DNA of 13,094 nt from Cyanobacteriota bacterium (GTDB taxonomy: Bacteria > Cyanobacteriota > Cyanobacteriia > PCC-6307 > Cyanobiaceae). Every line of letters begins with the position of its first letter. Within the stretch, counting starts at the first letter, position 1. Where the stretch lies: assembly GCA_947463165.1 (NCBI GenBank), contig CANHSW010000028.1:1-13094 (forward strand), given 5' to 3'. The notes beneath the pieces are model-generated. The model did no database searches. It was not told the DNA's origin and saw nothing but the letters and a program-made list of their open reading frames with translations. Positions 7,784-13,094 of the stretch are shown one piece after another. A program made the position numbers and the translations under genes.

Positions 7784-7860
7784 GAAGCCACTGCCCGGCA
7801 AGCCACTTCCCAGCAAGCCACTGACCTGGCAAGCCACTGCAGTACAAGCAATAGCCACAG
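7784..7860. repeat. Array A: five tandem units of about 15 bp upstream of tig
   Basis: Five consecutive units, at 7784, 7799, 7814, 7830 and 7845, each beginning with (C/G)AAGCCACT or a close variant: consensus CAAGCCACTNCCCAG, 15-16 bp long. The array begins 60 bp upstream of the tig start, probably in its 5' leader. The start of the unit matches that of array B (8341-8687). Confidence 0.85.
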
Positions 7861-7938
7861 GGGCCAGTGCCATGCCAAACCCGCTGCGGGCAGCTGGCTC
7901 GATGGCCTGCCCGATGGCCTGCCGCTTCCTGGTCGATT

Positions 7939-8002
7939 GAGCTGGCTGAGCTGTGAGCTGGTTGACCTGTGAGCTGGTTGACCTGTGAGCTGGCTGACCT
8001 GG
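7939..8002. repeat. Four 16-bp tandem units
   Basis: Four head-to-tail 16-bp units at 7939, 7955, 7971 and 7987. The two middle ones are identical (GAGCTGGTTGACCTGT) and the outer ones differ at two positions each. High identity suggests recent expansion by slippage. They lie in the tig-asd intergenic region; no function is evident. Confidence 0.92.
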
Positions 8003-8056
8003 CAGACCAATGAACTGCCCACCCAACGACCGGCCCCTTACCGGCTGCGACTCCCT

Positions 8057-8084
8057 TTAGTAGACTTCTATGGTCGCCGCCCAA
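8057..8084 (-). promoter_or_regulatory. Weak candidate promoter for tig
   Basis: On the minus strand TTGGGC (8084-8079) and TACTAA (8062-8057) are separated by 16 bases, a sigma-70-like arrangement with imperfect boxes. If used, it would give a tig leader of about 320 nt running through the 16-bp repeats and array A. In such AT-rich sequence chance matches are common, so this is only a pointer. Confidence 0.2.
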
Positions 8085-8217
8085 GTCGGCCCACCTTAGA
8101 CAAGTAATTAGCCATAGCAACTTAACAAATTAAAACCTTCACCACCCTTACCCCAACCCCATTTGCCATCGATCAAAACCACCAATCAAAACACTTAATA
8201 GCGCCGCCTGCGCAATC

Positions 8218-8244
8218 TATTCAGCAGCAAGCAGTTGCTGAATA
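8218..8244. other. 9-bp perfect inverted repeat in the tig-asd gap
   Basis: TATTCAGCA (8218-8226) and TGCTGAATA (8236-8244) pair perfectly around a 9-nt loop. No T-run follows on the plus strand. It could be an operator or a hairpin in a leader RNA. Confidence 0.45.
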
Positions 8245-8340
8245 TAATCAGCCTAAAAGTTTGTTTGCCGCCAGCCTTTTGACACCTGGCTCGCCCCTAG
8301 GGTCCAAGAGTGTTAATCCAGGGTTGCCTGAACGGCTTTA

Positions 8341-8687
8341 TTAAATTGTTTGCCAAACTTTTGTTAAATCGCTTTGCAAGCCATTTAACAAAAACTGTTT
8401 ACCGGCAAACTAGTTATTAGCAAACCGTCCATCGGCAAACCGCTCAGCAACAAACTGTTTTCAGTAAACTGACTATCAGCAAGCCGTCTATCAGTAAATT
8501 GCTTGTTATCAAATTGCCTATTAAGCAAACCGCCTATTAAGTAAACTGCCCACAAACAAACTTCTTGCCACCAAGCTGCTTATAAGCAAGCTGTTTATAA
8601 ACAAGCCGCTTACAGGCAAGTTGTTTGACCAGCAAGTTGTCCACCAGCGAGTTGTTTGCGAAACTACTTTATCAAACTGTTTTTTAA
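8341..8687. repeat. Array B: about 24 degenerate units of 15 bp
   Basis: From 8406 to 8687 nineteen units follow head to tail, mostly exactly 15 bp (a few 12-16), with consensus CAARCYGYYTATNAG. Examples are CAAGCCGTCTATCAG (8480), CAAACCGCCTATTAAG (8526), CAAGCTGCTTATAAG (8572) and CAAGCTGTTTATAAA (8587). About five more diverged units precede them from 8341. No two units are identical, so the array is old. Stops and length changes occur in the frames I read, so it is not coding now. Confidence 0.85.
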
Positions 8688-8708
8688 CAGCTGTGAATAA
8701 GTAGCTGT
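8687..8708. other. 6-bp inverted repeat at the end of array B
   Basis: ACAGCT (8687-8692) and AGCTGT (8703-8708) pair around a 10-nt loop, immediately after the last 15-bp unit. Short, so chance is possible. Confidence 0.3.
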
Positions 8709-8753
8709 CGCCCTGCGGCTTTGGCCTCCAACCAAGCCAGCATCCGGCAAAAT

Positions 8754-8788
8754 TTCAGTCCTATAGATTCGCAGACTGAATCCAGTCT
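8754..8788 (+). promoter_or_regulatory. Overlapping alternative hairpins upstream of asd
   Basis: TTCAGTC (8754-8760) pairs with GACTGAA (8774-8780) over a 13-nt loop, and AGACTG (8773-8778) pairs with CAGTCT (8783-8788) over a 4-nt loop. They share bases 8774-8778 and cannot form together, an arrangement seen in attenuators or switches. They lie about 100 bases before the asd start. No T-run terminator is attached, so a regulatory role is inference only. Confidence 0.35.
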
Positions 8789-8890
8789 TGGGCAGAACTC
8801 AGCCCTGGCCTTAAACCATCCCTGGGCCCAAATCAAGCCAGGCCTTTGCCCAGCCACCCGCCAAGATCCCTCCCAGTCTTTGCTAATTCC

Positions 8891-9958
8891 TTGACCGTCG
8901 CTGCCACCCCCATCAACTCGGCCAACCTGCCCTCGCGAGCGCTCAGGGTGGCAATCCTCGGTGTCACCGGCGCGGTGGGTAAGGAGCTGCTCGAGCTGCT
9001 GGTGGAGCGCCAGTTCCCGGTGGCTGAATTAATCCCCCTAGCTTCGGAGCGCTCCGCCGGGCAGCAGCTCCACTGGCAGGGGGAAAAACTGCCGATCCAG
9101 GCCGTCAGCGAAGCGGCATTTGATTCGGTTGACCTGGTGCTGGCCTCGGCCGGTGGCGCCATTTCCAAGCAATGGGCGCCAGCTGCCCTGCGGGCCGGGG
9201 CGGTGATGATCGACAACTCCAGCGCCTTTCGCCTGGATCCCGCAGTGCCGCTGGTGGTGCCGGAGGTGAATCCCCAAGCGGCCTTCAGCCACCAGGGGAT
9301 CATCGCCAATCCCAACTGCACCACGATCCTGCTCACCCTGGCCCTGGCCCCCCTGCAGGCGCGGCGGCCAATTAAGAGGGTGGTGGTGAGCACCTATCAG
9401 TCGGCCAGTGGCGCTGGCGCCCGAGCCATGGAAGAGCTGCGGCAACTGAGCCGCACGGTGCTGGAGGGAGGCGAGCCGATCAGCAGCGTGCTGCCCCATT
9501 CCCTGGCCTTCAATCTGTTCCTGCACAACTCGCCGCTGCAGGCCAACGGCTACTGCGAAGAAGAGCTGAAGATGCTCAACGAAACCCGCAAGATCATGGG
9601 GCTGCCGGATTTGCGGCTCTCGGCCACCTGCGTGCGCGTGCCGGTGTTGCGGGCCCACTCGGAAGCCGTGAACATCGAATTCTTTGAACCATTTCCAGTT
9701 GATGAGGCCAGGGCACTGCTGGCGGCGGCCCCCGGCGTGGAACTGCTGGAAGACCTGGCCGCCAATCGCTTCCCGATGCCCACCGACGTAACCGGTCGCG
9801 ACCCGGTGGCCGTGGGTCGGATTCGCCAGGACCTCAGCGATCCCCATGGCCTGGAGCTATGGCTCTGCGGCGACCAGATCCGCAAGGGTGCGGCCCTGAA
9901 CGCGATACAAATCGCCGAGCTGTTAAGGCAAGGCCCCGCTCTACCGGCCCAGCCATGA
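8891..9958 (+). CDS. asd: Aspartate-semialdehyde dehydrogenase
   Basis: NADPH-dependent reduction of aspartyl phosphate to aspartate semialdehyde, the branch point to lysine/diaminopimelate, threonine and methionine. From the TTG at 8891 it has 355 residues. Visible: nucleotide-binding GVTGAVG (24-30), DNSSAFR (108-114), catalytic Cys143 in [18 protein letters not shown] (171-182), and [13 protein letters not shown] with the catalytic-site His256. No ATG is available before the conserved core LRVAILG. TTG at 8891 (MTVAATP...) gives a length close to the family's usual 340-350; another in-frame TTG at 8846 would add 15 residues. Its stop overlaps the dapA start (ATGA), so the two are translationally coupled. 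The long repeat-rich region lies upstream. Confidence 0.95.
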   Translation: MTVAATPINSANLPSRALRVAILGVTGAVGKELLELLVERQFPVAELIPLASERSAGQQLHWQGEKLPIQAVSEAAFDSVDLVLASAGGAISKQWAPAALRAGAVMIDNSSAFRLDPAVPLVVPEVNPQAAFSHQGIIANPNCTTILLTLALAPLQARRPIKRVVVSTYQSASGAGARAMEELRQLSRTVLEGGEPISSVLPHSLAFNLFLHNSPLQANGYCEEELKMLNETRKIMGLPDLRLSATCVRVPVLRAHSEAVNIEFFEPFPVDEARALLAAAPGVELLEDLAANRFPMPTDVTGRDPVAVGRIRQDLSDPHGLELWLCGDQIRKGAALNAIQIAELLRQGPALPAQP

Positions 9959-9978
9959 CCAGTCCAGCCATGAGCAAC
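9949..9978 (+). repeat. 15-bp direct duplication around the dapA start
   Basis: CCAGCCATGACCAGT (9949-9963) is followed at once by CCAGCCATGAGCAAC (9964-9978). The first ten bases are identical, and each copy contains an in-frame ATG (9955 and 9970). The duplication therefore offers two possible dapA starts in the same local context. Confidence 0.7.
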
Positions 9979-10911
9979 CCCGCCCCCACCGCCATGCCAA
10001 CCGCCGCCCCAGCAGCCAGCTGGCAGCCGGCGCCCTTTGGCAGGCTGCTGACGGCCCTGGTCACCCCCTTTGCGGCGGATGGCTCGGTGGATCTGGAGCT
10101 GGCGGCCCGGCTGGCCGATCACCTGGTGAGCCAGGGCTCCGATGGCCTGGTGATCTGTGGCACCACCGGCGAATCGCCCACCCTCAGCTGGGAGGAGCAG
10201 CATCGGCTGTTCGCCGCCGTCCAGCAGGCGGTGGCCGGCCGAGCCAAGCTGCTGGCCGGCAGCGGCAGCAACTGCACAGCCGAAGCGGTGGAGGCCACCC
10301 GCAAAGCCGCCAACCTGGGGGCCGACGCCGCCCTGGTGGTGGTGCCCTACTACAACAAACCGCCCCAGGAGGGTCTGGAAGCCCATTTCCGGGCCATTGC
10401 CCTGGCGGCGCCCGAACTGCCGCTGATGCTCTACAACATCCCTGGCCGCACTGGTGCCAGTCTGGCACCGGAAACCACCGCGAGGTTGCTGGATTTAGAT
10501 AACGTGGTGAGCTACAAAGCCGCCAGTGGCAGCACCGAAGAGGTGAGTGCGCTGCGGGCCCTCTGTGGCGATCGCCTGGCTATCTATAGCGGCGATGATG
10601 CCCTCACCCTGCCGATGCTGGCCGTAGGTGCCGTGGGCGTGGTGAGCGTGGCCAGCCATCTGGCCGGTGCCGAGATCCGCGCCATGATCAATGCCTTCCT
10701 GGCCGGCGATATCGCCAGCGCCCTCAGCCTGCACGAGCGGCTGTTGCCCCTATGCAAAGCCCTGTTCTGCACTACAAATCCGATCCCGGTAAAAGCGGCC
10801 CTGGAGCTAAGTGGCTGGCCGGTCGGTGCCCCTCGCCTACCCCTTCTCGCTGCGAATGACGAAGTGAAACAACGAATCTGCACCACCCTGGCCGCCCTGC
10901 GTCCCACCTGA
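9955..10911 (+). CDS. dapA: 4-hydroxy-tetrahydrodipicolinate synthase
   Basis: Condenses aspartate semialdehyde with pyruvate, the committed step to diaminopimelate and lysine. 318 residues from the ATG at 9955, which overlaps the asd stop as ATGA. Visible: GTTGE (69-73) with the active-site Thr pair 70/71, the YY pair at 132-133 in [10 protein letters not shown], Tyr160 and Arg165 in YNIPGRTG, the Schiff-base Lys188 in VSYKAASG, and GDDALTLP. All catalytic residues are present. The first 27 residues (Pro/Ala/Thr-rich) precede the conserved start [13 protein letters not shown] and are longer than usual; ATG 9970 is an alternative start inside a 15-bp duplication. An open frame reaching back to 9859 overlaps asd and is not needed. 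It acts directly on the product of its upstream neighbour. Confidence 0.96.
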   Translation: MTSPAMSNPAPTAMPTAAPAASWQPAPFGRLLTALVTPFAADGSVDLELAARLADHLVSQGSDGLVICGTTGESPTLSWEEQHRLFAAVQQAVAGRAKLLAGSGSNCTAEAVEATRKAANLGADAALVVVPYYNKPPQEGLEAHFRAIALAAPELPLMLYNIPGRTGASLAPETTARLLDLDNVVSYKAASGSTEEVSALRALCGDRLAIYSGDDALTLPMLAVGAVGVVSVASHLAGAEIRAMINAFLAGDIASALSLHERLLPLCKALFCTTNPIPVKAALELSGWPVGAPRLPLLAANDEVKQRICTTLAALRPT

Positions 10912-11012
10912 CGCCAAGGCCATATTCGGCTCAGCCGATCACCCCGTTGGCCGCTCGGCCCCATTTCCGTCCAGCCCACTTCTAGCCAAACCTTCAAAGT
11001 CGACCTGCTTTC

Positions 11013-13073
11013 ATGACCAATTCCAACCCCCACAGCACCAAGAAGCCAAACCTGCGGGTAATTCCCCTGGGTGGCCTGCACGAGATTGGCAAAAATACCT
11101 GCGTATTCGAATACGGCGATGACCTGATGCTGGTGGATGCCGGCCTGGCATTCCCCAGCGATGGCATGCACGGCGTCAACGTGGTGCTGCCCGACACCAG
11201 CTACTTACGGGAAAACCAAAAGCGTATTCGCGGCATGATCGTGACCCATGGTCACGAAGATCACATCGGCGGCATTCCCCACCACCTCAAGCACTTCAAC
11301 ATCCCAATCATCTACGGCCCGCGGCTGGCGATGTCAATGTTGCGGGGCAAAATGGAGGAGGCCGGCGTCACGGATTGCACCACAATCCAAACCGTTGGCG
11401 CCCGGGATATCGTGCAGGTTGGCCAGCACTTTAAAGTTGAATTCATTCGCAATACCCACTCGATTGCCGACAGCTTCTCCCTGGCGATTACCACCCCGGT
11501 AGGCGTTGTTGTATTCACCGGTGATTTCAAATTTGATCACACCCCCGTCGATGGTGAAACCTTCGATATTCAGCGCATGGCGCATTACGGCGAGCAGGGG
11601 GTGCTCTGCCTGTTCTCCGACTCCACCAATGCCGAACTGCCCGGCTTCACCCCGCCAGAGCGGGCTGTATTTCCCAATCTCGATCGCCACATCGGCGCCG
11701 CGGAAGGCCGGGTAATCCTCACCACCTTTGCCAGCTCCACCCACCGGGTGGCGATGATCCTCGAGCTGGCGATGAAGCATGGCCGCAAGGTGGGCCTGCT
11801 GGGTCGCTCCATGCTCAACGTGATCGCCAAAGCACGGGAGCTGGGTTACATGCGCTGCCCGGATGAGCTATTCGTGCCGATTAAACAAATCCGCGACCTG
11901 CCCGACCGCGAAACCCTGCTGCTGATGACCGGCAGCCAGGGGGAGCCCCTAGCCGCCCTCAGCCGTATCTCACGCGCCGATCATCCCCAAGTTCAGGTAA
12001 AGAGCAGCGATACGATCATCTTTTCGGCCAGCCCAATCCCTGGCAACACCATATCGGTGGTCAACACAATTGACCGGCTGATGATGCTGGGAGCCAAGGT
12101 GATCTATGGCAAGGGCGAGGGCATTCACGTGTCCGGCCACGGCAGCCAGGAAGACCACAAATTGATGTTGGCCCTCACCAGGCCGAAATTCTTTGTGCCG
12201 GTGCATGGTGAGCACCGCATGCTGATTGCCCATGCCAAAACCGGCCAATCGATGGGCGTGCCCGCCGATCACACCCTGATTGTCGACAACGGCGACGTGG
12301 TGGAACTCACCGCCGACTCCCTGCGCAAGGGCGACCCAGTTAAGAGCGGCATCGAGTTGCTCGACGCTTCCCGCAACGGCATCGTCGATGCAAGGGTGCT
12401 CAAGGAACGCCAGCAGCTCGCGGAAGACGGGGTGATCACCCTGTTAACTGTGATCAGCACCGATGGGGTGATGGCGGCGCCGCCGCGGGCGAATCTGCGC
12501 GGTGTGGTCACCAGCGCCGACCCGCGCAAGCTCTCCCTCTGGGCTGAGCGCGAAATCGGCTGGGTGCTCGAAAATCGCTGGAATCAGCTCTGCCGCACCA
12601 GCGCTGGCCAGGCCCCCGAAGTCGATTGGGTGGGCGTGCAGCGCGAGGTGGAAGTGGGACTGCAGCGGCGCCTGCGCCGCGAACTCCAGGTGGAGCCGCT
12701 GATCATCTGCCTGGTGCAGCCAGCCCCCGCCGGCACGCCGGCCTACAAGGGAAGAGCCGATGCCGAGCCCGAAAGCCGGCCAGCAAACCGGGTCCGTGGC
12801 GGCCGCGGCGATCGCCCAGAACGGGTGGAGCGCAGCGCCGAACGGACTACGCCGGCACCCCAGCGCCAATTGGCGACGGTAGGGGCCGGCCCAGCTCCGG
12901 TTACCAACACTGCTGCGGCATCTGCAACTGGCTTGGCTACGGCCACGGGCTTGGCCACGGCCACAGCCTTGGCTACGGCCACATCCTTGGCAAAAACCAC
13001 TGTCGCCCAGCAGCCGGAAACCGAACCCGAACCCGCCGGCCGCACCCGCCGTCGCCGCTCTGCGGCCAGCTAA
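11013..13073 (+). CDS. rnj: Ribonuclease J
   Basis: Metallo-beta-lactamase/beta-CASP ribonuclease with 5' exonuclease and endonuclease activity, central to mRNA turnover and rRNA maturation in bacteria of this type. 686 residues. Visible: the zinc motif HGHEDH (79-84) with His79, His81, Asp83 and His84, further ligands His149 (NTHS) and Asp171 (FTGDFKFD), the beta-CASP segments FSDSTNAE, TTFASSTHR and FSASPIPGN, and the SGHGSQEDHKLM motif. The catalytic core and C-terminal domain end near residue 575. A long disordered tail follows, rich in Arg/Glu/Pro, with a hexapeptide repeat (637-660) and a basic end RTRRRRSAAS. The start is ATG at 11013, 101 bp after dapA, on the same strand. Confidence 0.96.
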   Translation: MTNSNPHSTKKPNLRVIPLGGLHEIGKNTCVFEYGDDLMLVDAGLAFPSDGMHGVNVVLPDTSYLRENQKRIRGMIVTHGHEDHIGGIPHHLKHFNIPIIYGPRLAMSMLRGKMEEAGVTDCTTIQTVGARDIVQVGQHFKVEFIRNTHSIADSFSLAITTPVGVVVFTGDFKFDHTPVDGETFDIQRMAHYGEQGVLCLFSDSTNAELPGFTPPERAVFPNLDRHIGAAEGRVILTTFASSTHRVAMILELAMKHGRKVGLLGRSMLNVIAKARELGYMRCPDELFVPIKQIRDLPDRETLLLMTGSQGEPLAALSRISRADHPQVQVKSSDTIIFSASPIPGNTISVVNTIDRLMMLGAKVIYGKGEGIHVSGHGSQEDHKLMLALTRPKFFVPVHGEHRMLIAHAKTGQSMGVPADHTLIVDNGDVVELTADSLRKGDPVKSGIELLDASRNGIVDARVLKERQQLAEDGVITLLTVISTDGVMAAPPRANLRGVVTSADPRKLSLWAEREIGWVLENRWNQLCRTSAGQAPEVDWVGVQREVEVGLQRRLRRELQVEPLIICLVQPAPAGTPAYKGRADAEPESRPANRVRGGRGDRPERVERSAERTTPAPQRQLATVGAGPAPVTNTAAASATGLATATGLATATALATATSLAKTTVAQQPETEPEPAGRTRRRRSAAS
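12921..12992. repeat. Four 18-bp tandem units in the rnj tail
   Basis: Four in-frame 18-bp units (starting 12921, 12939, 12957, 12975) encode SATGLA, TATGLA, TATALA and TATSLA. They share ACGGCCAC and CTTGGC blocks. The length is kept at a multiple of three, within the disordered C-terminal extension of RNase J. Confidence 0.88.
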
Positions 13074-13094
13074 CTCGCCGCTCCGGGCCTAGTA
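13074..13094. other. Window end after rnj
   Basis: Only 21 bases follow the rnj stop. No terminator or gene start is visible. Confidence 0.4.

Larger units (their letters stand above)
8003..8340. other. Intergenic stretch without a gene
   Basis: No gene is recognisable. From about 8100 to 8215 the plus strand is AT-rich and strikingly poor in G (long runs of A, C and T only). It contains the inverted repeat at 8218-8244 and possibly the tig promoter near 8057-8084. Some fragments at 8220-8275 resemble diverged units of the repeat array that follows. Confidence 0.5.

Noticed and set aside
7737..8120. Minus-strand frame of 127 codons ending 12 bases before tig, with repeated LAGQW-like pentads
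   Set aside because: It needs a TTG start, has no ribosome binding site or known domain, and its repeats simply reflect array A and the 16-bp units. Two other minus frames are open over the same repeats. An upstream leader peptide cannot be excluded, but support is too thin.
8341..8687. CRISPR array
   Set aside because: Units are contiguous, about 15 bp, degenerate and without spacers, and no cas genes are nearby.
9859..9954. Longer dapA reading frame starting inside asd
   Set aside because: The ATG at 9955 overlapping the asd stop is the natural coupled start; the extension is Arg/Pro-rich shadow sequence of asd.
10926..10938. Possible terminator hairpin TCGGC-TCA-GCCGA after dapA
   Set aside because: The stem is only 5 bp, with no T-run after it.

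Overview
The window looks like chromosomal DNA of a GC-rich picocyanobacterium of the Synechococcus/Cyanobium group. Three things point there: the gene order tig-clpP-clpX-dnaX beside a divergent asd-dapA-rnj set (I recall this arrangement from picocyanobacteria), the closeness of ClpP, ClpX and Tig to the cyanobacterial forms as I know them, and at least three copies of the cyanobacterial HIP1 palindrome GGCGATCGCC (4293-4302, 10567-10576, 12807-12816).

Layout. (1) 1-1002 is a decayed accessory patch on the minus strand. An intact antitoxin of the addiction-module antidote type (58-390) follows the wreck of its RelE/ParE-type toxin (387-598): toxin start and end are both readable, but the middle is deleted and the frame is lost. 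Further upstream, directly against the 3' end of dnaX, lies a frameshifted C-terminal remnant of a tyrosine recombinase (818-1002). (2) 1003-7724 is a minus-strand block of five genes transcribed in the order tig, clpP, clpX, an LRAT-domain gene, dnaX: trigger factor, the ClpXP protease and the DNA polymerase III clamp-loader subunit. (3) 7725-8890 is an intergenic region of nearly 1.2 kb between the divergent operons. I see no gene in it. It holds three repeat blocks: five units of about 15 bp, four units of 16 bp, and about 24 degenerate units of about 15 bp, plus several inverted repeats. (4) 8891-13073 on the plus strand is asd-dapA, the first two committed steps toward diaminopimelate/lysine, coupled by an ATGA overlap, followed by ribonuclease J.

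How it fits together. The left block serves protein folding and turnover (Tig, ClpP, ClpX) plus replication (DnaX). The right block serves lysine/cell-wall precursor synthesis and RNA turnover. These are ordinary core genes and I see no complete novel defence or biosynthetic system. The unusual part is a shared habit of short-period tandem expansion: 12 units of 18 bp inside dnaX, 15-16 bp units in the tig/asd gap, a 15-bp duplication around the dapA start, and four units of 18 bp in the rnj tail. TTG appears to be the start codon of up to three genes (LRAT, clpP, asd). No database search was possible; family calls rest on motifs read from the sequence.
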